The notes below the pieces were generated by a model, which did not search any database, was not told the DNA's origin, and saw nothing but the letters and a program-made list of their open reading frames with translations. The position numbers and the translations under genes are program-made. From Promicromonospora sp. MEB111 (GTDB taxonomy: Bacteria > Actinomycetota > Actinomycetes > Actinomycetales > Cellulomonadaceae), in contig NZ_JARVSD010000012.1 of assembly GCF_030209445.1 (NCBI RefSeq), positions 186,001 to 250,000 on the forward strand: a stretch of 64,000 nucleotides of DNA, written 5' to 3'. Numbering within the stretch: the stretch's first letter is position 1; each line of letters begins with the position of its first letter. This document shows, one piece after another, positions 18,877 to 25,967 of this stretch.

Positions 18877-19455
18877 GTGTGCGTGTCCACTGGGGCGGAG
18901 ATGAGCTCCCGGGTCCTGACCGTGCCCAACGTGATCAGCATGGTGCGGCTGGCGCTCGTGCCGGTCTTCGCCGTGCTGATCGTCGTGGGCGAGGACGGCT
19001 GGGCACTGGTGGTCCTCGCGGTCTCGGGTGTGTCGGACTGGCTCGACGGTGTGCTGGCCCGTCGCCTGAACCAGGTCACGCGGCTGGGGCAGATGCTGGA
19101 CCCCTTCGCGGACCGGCTCTTCATCTTCGTGACCCTGATCGGCCTGGCCTGGCGTGAGGTGGTGCCGCTGTGGCTGGTGCTGGCGATCGTGGCACGTGAC
19201 GTGCTGCTGGCGCTGACGGTGCCGGTCCTGGCCCGCCTGGGGTACGGGACGCTCAACGTGACGATGGTGGGCAAGGTGGCCACGTTCGCGCTGCTGTACG
19301 CGTTCCCGTTGCTGCTGCTCGCCGAGGTGCCAGGCTGGGTGGGTGCCGGTGCGCACGTGGTGGGCTGGGCGTTCACCTGGTGGGGTGTGGGCCTGTACTG
19401 GCTGGCGGGTCTGCAGTACGTGGCGCAGGTGCGCCGGCTGGTGGCGCAGGGATGA
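18877..19455 (+). CDS. CDP-alcohol phosphatidyltransferase
   Basis: Membrane enzyme of phospholipid synthesis, PgsA-like. The full signature D-x2-D-G-x2-A-R-x8-G-x3-D-x3-D is present: SDWLDGVLARRLNQVTRLG, then QMLDPFADRL (about residues 53-80). About five to six transmembrane helices surround it. Position before DUF881-sbp-DUF881-garA matches the mycobacterial pgsA2 locus. The start is uncertain: GTG 18877, GTG 18883 or ATG 18901 (GGCGGAG directly before the last). Its stop overlaps the next ATG (ATGA). Confidence 0.9.
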   Translation: MCVSTGAEMSSRVLTVPNVISMVRLALVPVFAVLIVVGEDGWALVVLAVSGVSDWLDGVLARRLNQVTRLGQMLDPFADRLFIFVTLIGLAWREVVPLWLVLAIVARDVLLALTVPVLARLGYGTLNVTMVGKVATFALLYAFPLLLLAEVPGWVGAGAHVVGWAFTWWGVGLYWLAGLQYVAQVRRLVAQG

Positions 19456-20420
19456 CGACCCCGGTGGCCGGCGACGCGACCGACCGCACGGCGCGACGTC
19501 GTCCGGACGAGTCGATGACCCTCCTGCGGGAGGTCACCGAGCGGCCGCTCGACCCGGGGTACGCGGAGATGGCGCGGCGGCGCGCGGAGGCGGGCCAGAC
19601 GTCCGGCCCGTTCGCGGGGCGCAGCGTGCGGAGCGTGGTGACGATGCTGCTGGTGGCGATGCTGCTGGGTGCGGTGACAGCGGTGGCGGTTCGTGACCTG
19701 CGAGCGCCGCAGCCGACGGTCACGAAGGGGCGGTCGGTGCTGATGGAGCAGATCCAGGACCGCAGTGCGCAGGTGGAGGCGTTGTCGGCGCGGGCGACGG
19801 CGCTGGATGTGCAGGTGGACGGGTTGCAGAGCAGTGGGCTGCTGCCGTCGGCGCTGCAGGAGGTCAACGAGCTGGACCGGTTGGTCAGTGGTGCGGTGCC
19901 GGTGGAGGGTCCGGGGATGGTGGTGTCGCTGACCGATGGTTCGGGTGGTGGGCTGGTGGAGCCGGGTGACGCGCCGGCGGAGTCGCGGGTGCGGGACGCG
20001 GACGTGCAGTTCGTGGTCAACGAGCTGTGGGCGGCGGGCGCGGAGGCGATCGCGGTCAACGACGAGCGGCTGACGTCGTTGTCGGCGATCCGGAACGCGG
20101 GGGACGCGATCCTGGTGGACCTGCAGCCGTTGAACGGTCCGACGTACACGATCGAGGCGATCGGGGACCCGGAGGACATGCAGGTGGAGTTCGCGCGGTC
20201 GGCCGGGCTGGGGTTCCTGCAGCTGCTGAGCGCGGAGTACGACATCAAGAACGACGTGCGCACGAGCGAGGGGATGTACCTGCCGGGTGCGGGCTCCCCG
20301 ACGTTGCGGTGGGCGCGGGTGCCATCGGGCACGGAGCCGGACGCGAGCACGACACCGAGCAGCACGGCAGGTAGTCCAGCAGGCACGGAACAGGACCGAT
20401 CCGAGGAGGACAACGGATGA
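19452..20420 (+). CDS. DUF881 family protein
   Basis: 322 residues. Cytoplasmic N-terminus, one transmembrane helix (SVVTMLLVAMLLGAVTAVAV, about 63-82), a coiled-coil-like stretch, then the exported DUF881 domain: PVEGPGMVVSLTDGSG, VQFVVNELWAAGAEAIAVND, GPTYTIEAIGDP. DUF881 proteins pair with sbp and a second DUF881 in actinobacteria and are linked to the cell envelope by context; the molecular role is unknown. ATGA overlaps with both neighbours show a tight operon. Confidence 0.9.
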   Translation: MTTPVAGDATDRTARRRPDESMTLLREVTERPLDPGYAEMARRRAEAGQTSGPFAGRSVRSVVTMLLVAMLLGAVTAVAVRDLRAPQPTVTKGRSVLMEQIQDRSAQVEALSARATALDVQVDGLQSSGLLPSALQEVNELDRLVSGAVPVEGPGMVVSLTDGSGGGLVEPGDAPAESRVRDADVQFVVNELWAAGAEAIAVNDERLTSLSAIRNAGDAILVDLQPLNGPTYTIEAIGDPEDMQVEFARSAGLGFLQLLSAEYDIKNDVRTSEGMYLPGAGSPTLRWARVPSGTEPDASTTPSSTAGSPAGTEQDRSEEDNG

Positions 20421-20749
20421 TCGCGATCGTCGGGCTGGTGATCGGTGTGGTTGCGGGGTTGGTGCTGCAGCCGACCGTTCCGCTGTTCCTGCAGCCCTAC
20501 CTGCCGATCGCGGTGGTGGCCGCGCTGGATGCCCTGTTCGGCGGGCTGCGCGCGATGCTCGACGGGCTGTTCGACGACAAGGTGTTCCTGGTGTCGTTCC
20601 TGTCGAACGTGGTGGTGGCCGCGTTCATCGTGTTCCTCGGCGACCAGCTCGGCGTGGGCAGCCAGCTCTCCACGGCGGTCGTGGTGGTGCTCGGGATCCG
20701 GATCTTCTCGAACGCGGCCTCGATCCGTCGGCACATCTTCAAGGCGTGA
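20417..20749 (+). CDS. sbp: Small basic protein Sbp (DUF1290)
   Basis: 110-residue integral membrane protein with three or four helices: MIAIVGLVIGVVAGLVLQPT, PYLPIAVVAALDALFGGLRA, VSFLSNVVVAAFIVFLGDQL. This is the DUF1290/Sbp family, always found near division or envelope genes in Gram-positives. Overlaps the upstream DUF881 gene by ATGA. Confidence 0.92.
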   Translation: MIAIVGLVIGVVAGLVLQPTVPLFLQPYLPIAVVAALDALFGGLRAMLDGLFDDKVFLVSFLSNVVVAAFIVFLGDQLGVGSQLSTAVVVVLGIRIFSNAASIRRHIFKA

Positions 20750-20751
20750 GC

Positions 20752-21711
20752 ATGGGCCGGGACAAGAACGGGGCGGGCGCGAAGCCCGACAAGAGCGGGT
20801 CGAACAAGCCCGGGTCGAAGGTCTCCGGGTCGGCGGCGGCCGGGCCGAAGCCTGTTGCTGACGGTCCTGTTGCTGACGGTCCTGTTGCTGACGAACCGCT
20901 CGACGACGCTCCTGTCTCGGACGTCCCCGCGGACGACGAACCCGCGGCAGTCCCTGACTCGACCTCGGACTCGGCTCCCGAGCCGGCGTCCGGCTGGAAG
21001 CGGGTGGGGCAGCTCCTGCGCCCGCGCGGTACGCGCTCGGAGCTGCTGACGGGTCTGCTGTGCCTGGCCCTGGGGTTCGCCCTGGCGGTGCAGGTGGGGC
21101 AGTCCACGGGCGACCAGCTCAGCAGCCTGCGGCAGGACGAGCTGGTGCGGCTCCTGGACGAGGTCACGCAGCGTGCCGAGCAGCTCGACGCCGAGGTGTC
21201 GGACCTGGAGGAGATCCGGGACGACCTGCAGTCGGAGGACGGGCGCGACCAGGCGGCGCGGGATCTCGCGCAGCAGCGCGCGGAGCAGGAGGGCATCCTG
21301 TCGGGTCGTCTCCCGGCACAGGGACCGGGCGTGCAGATCCACGTGGCCGACGGCGCCAAGCCGCTGGAGGCGCAGGCGTTGTTCAACCTGCTCGAGGAGC
21401 TGCGCAACGCCGGGGCCGAGGCGATCCAGGTCAACGGCGTCCGCCTGGTGACCACCAGCTACTTCGTGGACTCCGGCGGCGGCATCGTGCTCGACGGCGC
21501 CGCGATCGCCTCCCCGTACGAGTGGACGGCCATCGGCGACCCCGACACGATCGACCGCGCCCTGGAGATCCCCGGCGGCGCCCTGCCCCGGATCCGTGAG
21601 GAGGGCGGCGAGGCGACCACCACCACCTCCGACGAGGTACTGGTCGACGCCGTCCGCATCCCGGGTCAGCCCGAGCACGCGGAACCCGTGGCGCCGGGCG
21701 ACGAAAAGTGA
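20752..21711 (+). CDS. DUF881 family protein (second copy)
   Basis: 319 residues. Lys/Pro/Asp-rich cytoplasmic N-terminus of about 80 residues containing a VADGP repeat, one transmembrane helix (SELLTGLLCLALGFALAVQV), a long coiled coil (about 130-190), then the DUF881 fold: GPGVQIHVADGA, LLEELRNAGAEAIQVNGVRL, SPYEWTAIGDPDTI. Starts 2 bases after sbp. In M. tuberculosis gcvH separates this gene from garA; here it does not. Confidence 0.9.
   Translation: MGRDKNGAGAKPDKSGSNKPGSKVSGSAAAGPKPVADGPVADGPVADEPLDDAPVSDVPADDEPAAVPDSTSDSAPEPASGWKRVGQLLRPRGTRSELLTGLLCLALGFALAVQVGQSTGDQLSSLRQDELVRLLDEVTQRAEQLDAEVSDLEEIRDDLQSEDGRDQAARDLAQQRAEQEGILSGRLPAQGPGVQIHVADGAKPLEAQALFNLLEELRNAGAEAIQVNGVRLVTTSYFVDSGGGIVLDGAAIASPYEWTAIGDPDTIDRALEIPGGALPRIREEGGEATTTTSDEVLVDAVRIPGQPEHAEPVAPGDEK
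20851..20895. repeat. 15-bp x3 in-frame tandem repeat in second DUF881 gene
   Basis: CCTGTTGCTGACGGT twice and CCTGTTGCTGACGAA once, encoding PVADG-type repeats. Confidence 0.95.
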
Positions 21712-21833
21712 CCCCCGCCACGTTCCTGACCTGCTCGGACACCGGCTGTGGGCCAACCTGCTGAACCGGCATGCGGAACCGCCCGCAGGTAGGTAGTTTT
21801 ATCCGGGTTGGTTCCCGACATTGGTTTTCGCCG

Positions 21834-21854
21834 CTACCCCGATCGGGGTAGGTT
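21834..21854 (+). promoter_or_regulatory. 18-bp palindrome overlapping a -10 box upstream of garA
   Basis: CTACCCCGATCGGGGTAG (21834-21851) is a perfect palindrome whose last bases are shared with TAGGTT (21849-21854), a TANNNT -10 box, about 80 bases before garA. Placement suggests a repressor site. Confidence 0.5.
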
Positions 21855-21934
21855 GAGTGGAACCCGGACGATGCCCCGGCCGTTGTCCCAACGTAGTCAC
21901 CCAGTTCCATCAACATCGCACCCGAGGAGACCTG

Positions 21935-22408
21935 ATGACGGACCCCAGCGCCCATCCGGTCGGGCCCGATACCACGGCCAACCTGGGTCGCATCGCGTTC
22001 CCGACCTCCGACGAGCAGGCGCCGCGCACGGCCCTGAGCCCGGAGGAGGCGGCAGCGGTCGCCGCTCTGCCCCGGCACTCCGCACTGCTCATCGTGCAGC
22101 GCGGCCCCGGGTTCGGTGCCCGGTTCCTGCTGGACACCGGCCGTTCTGTCGCGGGCCGCAGCGAGCAGGCGGACATCTTCCTCGACGACGTCACCGTGTC
22201 GCGCAAGCACGCCGAGTTCGTCCGGGAGGGCGACTCGTTCGTCGTGCGTGACATCGGCTCCCTGAACGGGACCTACGTCAACCGGGGCCGGATCGACGCC
22301 GCGACACTCGTGACGGGCGACGAGGTGCAGATCGGCAAGTTCCGCCTGACCTTCCACGCCAGCCCGCAGTCGCCGGCCCAGTGGGGCCCGGGAACGCCCG
22401 CCCCGTGA
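21935..22408 (+). CDS. garA: FHA-domain regulator GarA/OdhI type
   Basis: Forkhead-associated phosphoprotein that in relatives controls 2-oxoglutarate dehydrogenase and glutamate metabolism after phosphorylation by Ser/Thr kinases. 157 residues. The FHA domain (about 50-140) has RFLLDTGRSVAGRSEQADIF, DDVTVSRKHAEF, GSLNGTYVNRGRI and GDEVQIGKFRLTF, all very close to mycobacterial GarA. The N-terminal ETTS phosphosite of GarA/OdhI is absent; DTTA (residues 12-15) is the nearest equivalent. ATG with GAGGAG upstream. Confidence 0.92.
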   Translation: MTDPSAHPVGPDTTANLGRIAFPTSDEQAPRTALSPEEAAAVAALPRHSALLIVQRGPGFGARFLLDTGRSVAGRSEQADIFLDDVTVSRKHAEFVREGDSFVVRDIGSLNGTYVNRGRIDAATLVTGDEVQIGKFRLTFHASPQSPAQWGPGTPAP

Positions 22409-23157
22409 CCACCGGCGCCGCACGCGACCATGACCGTGACCGTGCGCACGGTCATGACGCGGACCTCGACGCGCCCTGGCCCCGGGGAATCTCCCGGCAG
22501 GCCACGATGCGGATCAGCGACGTCCTGCGTGCCCTGGGCCAGGAGTTCCCCTCCGTCTCGCACTCCAAGCTCCGCTTCCTGGAGGAGCAGGGCCTGATCG
22601 AGCCCGTGCGGACACCGTCGGGCTACCGCCAGTACAGCCAGGCCGACGTCGAGCGGCTGCGGTTCGTCCTGACCGAGCAGCGCGACAGCTACATGCCGCT
22701 GAAGGTCATCAAGGAGCGCCTGGCGGCGATGGACGCCGACCCCGACTCTGCCGAGCACCCCGCACCACGGCTCGCCGCGAACGGGTCACCGGCGCGCCGC
22801 CGCTGGACCGCCCCCGCCGTGGCCGAGGCAGCGGGCGTCACCGAGGAGTTCGTGCAGAGCCTGGCCCAGGCCGGGCTCCTGCCCACGTCGGGCAGCACGT
22901 TCGGGCCCGGCGCCGTCGAGGTCGCACGCATCGCGGGAGCGCTCGCCGAGTTCGGCGTCGAGCCCCGCCACCTGCGTACCTTCCGCACCGCAGCCGACCG
23001 GCAGGTCACCCTCGTGGACCAGGTCGTCGCCCCGCTGCGCAGCCAGCAGGCCAGCGCGGGCCGCGGCCGCGCCGCGAGCATGGCCGGCGAGATGGCCGAG
23101 CTGTTCACCCGCCTGCACACCGCGTGGGTCCGGCAGGGCGTCGAAGACCTCGGCTGA
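22405..23157 (+). CDS. ftsR: MerR-family regulator FtsR
   Basis: 250 residues. Winged-helix MerR DNA-binding domain after an acidic His/Asp-rich N-terminus: MRISDVLRALGQEFPSVSHS, KLRFLEEQGLIEPVRTPSGY, RQYSQADVERLRFVL. A second, diverged helix-turn-helix-like part follows (WTAPAVAEAAGVTEEFV). Ortholog of Rv1828/corynebacterial FtsR by position and sequence; there it activates ftsZ. GTG start overlaps the garA stop (GTGA). The first codons contain a 10-bp inverted repeat (22429-22438 with 22447-22456) that may fold in the mRNA. Confidence 0.85.
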   Translation: MTTGAARDHDRDRAHGHDADLDAPWPRGISRQATMRISDVLRALGQEFPSVSHSKLRFLEEQGLIEPVRTPSGYRQYSQADVERLRFVLTEQRDSYMPLKVIKERLAAMDADPDSAEHPAPRLAANGSPARRRWTAPAVAEAAGVTEEFVQSLAQAGLLPTSGSTFGPGAVEVARIAGALAEFGVEPRHLRTFRTAADRQVTLVDQVVAPLRSQQASAGRGRAASMAGEMAELFTRLHTAWVRQGVEDLG

Positions 23158-23335
23158 GCCGGAGGCGCAGTGCAGCGTGCGGGCCGGGGGACGAGGCACG
23201 CGCCCGGAGCGGAACCGCAGGCTCAGCCGGCAACAAGCAGAGGCTGAGCGACGCGACCGTAAGTTTTGCCGTCGGCGCACCCGCCCGTGACCAGGAACTT
23301 GACCCGAGCGCGCGACGAGCGGTGGCAGGACGCCG

Positions 23336-23341
23336 TACGGT
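23336..23341 (+). promoter_or_regulatory. -10 hexamer TACGGT for leaderless DUF151 mRNA
   Basis: TACGGT, 6 bases, then the GTG of the DUF151 gene. Confidence 0.55.
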
Positions 23342-23347
23342 GAAAGC

Positions 23348-23875
23348 GTGAGGCCGGACGACGTGCCGATGGTCCCCGTGGAGATCCTCGGCGTTCGACA
23401 GCAGCAACGCGATCAGGAGATCGTCGTGCTGCTGCTGGACAGTGCCGCAGACCTGGCCATCCCGATCGTCATCGGGGCGCGCGAGGCCAGCGCCATCGCC
23501 ATGGCGCAGGCCGGCCTGGCCACTCCCCGCCCCATGACCCATGACCTGCTGCGCGACGTCCTGGGCGCCGTCGGCGTGGCGCTCGAACGGGTCGAGATCG
23601 TCGCCCTGGAGGGCGGCATCTACTTCGCCGAGCTCGTCCTGAGCAACGGCGTGCACCTCGACTCGCGCGCCTCGGACGCGATCGCGCTGGCCGTCCGCAC
23701 CGGCAGTCCCGTCCTGTGCTCGGCGGAGATCGTCGCCCTGGCCGGCGTCGAGATCGTCGACGTCGACCAGCAGGCGGAGGTCGAACGGTTCCGCGACTTC
23801 CTCGACCACGTCACACCCGAGGACTTCTCCGGCCCACCCGGCGGCGGGTCCCAGGGGGGTGGGCGGGCCGGCTGA
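23348..23875 (+). CDS. Bifunctional nuclease domain (DUF151) protein
   Basis: 175 residues. DUF151/BFN fold: VPVEILGVRQQQRDQEIVVL, IPIVIGAREASAIAMAQAGL, RPMTHDLLRDVLGAVGV and SRASDAIALAVRTGSPV, the last being the most conserved segment. Corresponds to Rv1829 in the garA cluster. Plant relatives have RNase and DNase activity; bacterial function is not settled. GTG fixed by the upstream -10 box. A Gly-rich tail ends the protein. Confidence 0.9.
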   Translation: MRPDDVPMVPVEILGVRQQQRDQEIVVLLLDSAADLAIPIVIGAREASAIAMAQAGLATPRPMTHDLLRDVLGAVGVALERVEIVALEGGIYFAELVLSNGVHLDSRASDAIALAVRTGSPVLCSAEIVALAGVEIVDVDQQAEVERFRDFLDHVTPEDFSGPPGGGSQGGGRAG

Positions 23876-23922
23876 AACGCGGCTGCACCGCGACACGCCG
23901 AGACGTTTCACGGCGCGCATCT

Positions 23923-23951
23923 TTGAAATCACCTTCGACGCGCCATAGCGT
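23923..23951 (+). promoter_or_regulatory. Sigma-A-type promoter of the second MerR gene
   Basis: TTGAAA (23923-23928), 17-base spacer, TAGCGT (23946-23951), the best -35/-10 pair in the window. An inverted repeat TGAAACG...CGTTTCA (about 23873-23910) lies just upstream of the -35 box and may be a regulator site or the DUF151 terminator. Confidence 0.7.
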
Positions 23952-23975
23952 GGTCACGACACCCCAGGAGGCACA

Positions 23976-24566
23976 GTGAACACCAGCGGTGAGAGAGCCA
24001 CACGCGCTACGGTCCCGCACGGCGCGCAGGGTCTCCTCTTCGGTGAGGACCTGACGGAACAGGACGCCACGACCGGCTACCGGGGCACCACCGCGTGCCA
24101 CATCGCCGGGATCACCTACCGGCAGCTCGACTACTGGGCACGCACCGGACTCGTGGAGCCGAGCATCAAGCCCGCCACCGGGTCCGGCACCCACCGGTTG
24201 TACAGCTTCCGCGACATCCTCGTGCTCAAGGTGGTCAAACGCCTCCTCGACACCGGCGTCTCCCTCCAGCAGATCCGCACCGCCGTCACGGCCCTCCGGG
24301 AACGCGGCGTCGAGGACCTGGCCCAGATCACCTTGATGTCCGACGGCGCCAGCGTCTACGAGTGCACCTCACCGGACGAGGTCGTCGACCTGGTCGCCGG
24401 CGGACAAGGCGTCTTCGGCATCGCCGTCGGGCGCGTCTGGCGCGAGATCGAGGGCACCCTGGCCGAGATGCCGACCGAGACCCTGGACCCGGGCGAGCCC
24501 GGCGAGGTCCCCGAGGTCGAGGGCGACGAGCTCGCCCAGCGCAGGGCCGCCCGGTCCGCCGTGTGA
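23976..24566 (+). CDS. MerR-family regulator (Rv1830/ResR-like)
   Basis: 196 residues, GTG start after CAGGAGG. The MerR helix-turn-helix is GTTACHIAGITYRQLDYWAR, TGLVEPSIKPATGSGTHRLY, SFRDILVLKVVKRLLDTGVS, followed by a dimerisation helix and an acidic tail. It is the second MerR gene of the conserved garA-ftsR-DUF151-merR cluster, equivalent to Rv1830 (ResR/McdR), which affects growth and division in mycobacteria. It has its own promoter with a 5' leader, unlike many neighbours. Confidence 0.88.
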   Translation: MNTSGERATRATVPHGAQGLLFGEDLTEQDATTGYRGTTACHIAGITYRQLDYWARTGLVEPSIKPATGSGTHRLYSFRDILVLKVVKRLLDTGVSLQQIRTAVTALRERGVEDLAQITLMSDGASVYECTSPDEVVDLVAGGQGVFGIAVGRVWREIEGTLAEMPTETLDPGEPGEVPEVEGDELAQRRAARSAV

Positions 24567-24688
24567 CACCCGACCGAACCGCCCCTTCCTGACCCGCTCC
24601 TGACCCTGCCGTCTGGCACGGGGCTGCCACCGCACCCCGACCAGGCGGCCTGCTGTCGTCGCGGCCTGCTCACGCACCCGGGCGGGCG

Positions 24689-24694
24689 TAGCCT
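24689..24694 (+). promoter_or_regulatory. -10 hexamer TAGCCT for leaderless MBL-fold mRNA
   Basis: TAGCCT, 6 bases, then ATG 24701. Confidence 0.6.
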
Positions 24695-24700
24695 GCGAGC

Positions 24701-25390
24701 ATGCAGCTCACCTTCCACGGACACGCGTGTGTCTCCCTCGACCTGCCCGGGGATCGACCCGACGACGCAGGCACGCTCGTCATCGACCCCGGCACCTTCA
24801 GCGACAGCGTCACCGCGCTCACGGGCGCCCGGGCGGTCCTGATCACCCATGACCACTTCGACCACGTCGACGCGCCCGCCGTCGTCGACCACCTGACCGC
24901 CGCGCCCGACGCCCGGGTATGGGCCACGGGCCCCGCGGCGAGCGCCCTGCGCGAGGCGGGCGCCCCGGCTGACCGGGTCCACGAGGTCACGCCCGGGCAG
25001 GTGCTCGACGCCGCGGGCGCGCGGGTCACGGTGGGTGGTGGTGACCACGCACTGATCCACGCCGAGATCCCGCGTGCGGTGAACGTGACCTACCTGGTGG
25101 AGGTCGACGGCGGGAGCGTGTACCACCCGGGCGACTCGTTCGACGTGCCTGCGGCGCTGCCCGACGGCGGTCTGGACGTGCTGCTGGTGCCTGTGTCGGC
25201 GCCCTGGCTGAAGACGGGGGAGTTCATCGACTTCGCCCGGTCGGTACCGACGCGTGTCGCGGTGCCGATCCACGACGTGTTCCTGTCCGAGATCGGGCAC
25301 GGCGCCGTGGGGCGGTGGCTGGACACGGCGCGGCTCGGCGGGGACTACACGTACACGCGGCTTGCGGTGGGGGAGTCGCTGACGGTGTGA
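24701..25390 (+). CDS. Metallo-beta-lactamase-fold hydrolase, UlaG-like
   Basis: 229 residues. MQLTFHGHACVSLD is the typical start of the UPF0173/UlaG-like group; the metal motif is LITHDHFDHVDAP (near residue 50), with further ligands in GDHALIHAE, YHPGDSFD and PIHDVF. Likely a cytosolic phosphodiesterase or lactonase; the substrate is unknown. Followed by a 35-nt palindrome. Confidence 0.9.
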   Translation: MQLTFHGHACVSLDLPGDRPDDAGTLVIDPGTFSDSVTALTGARAVLITHDHFDHVDAPAVVDHLTAAPDARVWATGPAASALREAGAPADRVHEVTPGQVLDAAGARVTVGGGDHALIHAEIPRAVNVTYLVEVDGGSVYHPGDSFDVPAALPDGGLDVLLVPVSAPWLKTGEFIDFARSVPTRVAVPIHDVFLSEIGHGAVGRWLDTARLGGDYTYTRLAVGESLTV

Positions 25391-25447
25391 CGGTGCCGGG
25401 CCGGCCCGGCCCGTGAGGCGGGGACGGTGCTTGCTCAACGGAGGCGT

Positions 25448-25482
25448 GTTGCTGTGAGTCGACAGTGTCTACTCACAGCAAC
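25448..25482. terminator. 35-nt palindrome after MBL gene (family member 2)
   Basis: Arms GTTGCTGTGAGT (25448-25459) and ACTCACAGCAAC (25471-25482), 11-base centre nGACnGnGTCn. Same length and layout as 7917-7951. It sits between two convergent genes. Confidence 0.75.
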
Positions 25483-25496
25483 CGAGCCCTCGCCCA

Positions 25497-25967
25497 TCAG
25501 CGGTCAGATTCGGAGGACGATCCGGTGGGCCGCGTCGTCAGTACGACGGTCGGACCGTATTCGTCGGTGACCTCGCTGATAAAGGCCCGGTCCGGGAATT
25601 GCCGTTGGGCATGCGCCGTCCAGGCATTCGCCACTTGGTGCGCCAGCTGTTCCAACGCACGCTCTTCAGGGTCGCCCTCGGGCTCGAAAACATCCCACAG
25701 GTGCAGATGGTTGAGCGCCCTTTCGACAGCGACCGGGTCGCCTCCCGTGCTCTCCCACCATTGATCGAAGGTGGCGGCGTCGTAACGGTCCTCAAGGAGT
25801 ACGCAGTGGCGGACCACCACCATGCGGGGGAAGAGGAGATCCGCGAAGAGCGCGGCGCTCGTGACGCTCAGGTTCTGGCTCAGGTATGCGGCGGCGTCCG
25901 CTGGTGGTTCAAAGCTTCTGCTCCACTGCTGGAACGCGGGCAGGTCCGTCGCTCGAAGTTCACTCAA
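25497..25967 (-). CDS. Probable immunity protein for the adjacent toxin
   Basis: 156 residues, no recognised family. Soluble and acidic with aromatic-rich segments (FQQWSRSFEPPADAAAYLSQ, FDQWWESTGG, LHLWDVFEPEGDPEE). Overlaps the end of the PrsW-toxin gene by 4 bases (TTGA) and starts with TTG, 11 bases after GAGGAG, so its translation is coupled to the toxin. Sampled lines are near 65 percent GC against 70-83 percent in the PrsW part. Position, size and composition fit an immunity gene for a polymorphic toxin; binding has not been shown. Confidence 0.6.
   Translation of the reverse strand: MSELRATDLPAFQQWSRSFEPPADAAAYLSQNLSVTSAALFADLLFPRMVVVRHCVLLEDRYDAATFDQWWESTGGDPVAVERALNHLHLWDVFEPEGDPEERALEQLAHQVANAWTAHAQRQFPDRAFISEVTDEYGPTVVLTTRPTGSSSESDR

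Noticed and set aside
23299-23341. TTGACC as -35 box for the DUF151 promoter
   Set aside because: The distance to the TACGGT box is 31 bases, too long for a sigma-A promoter.
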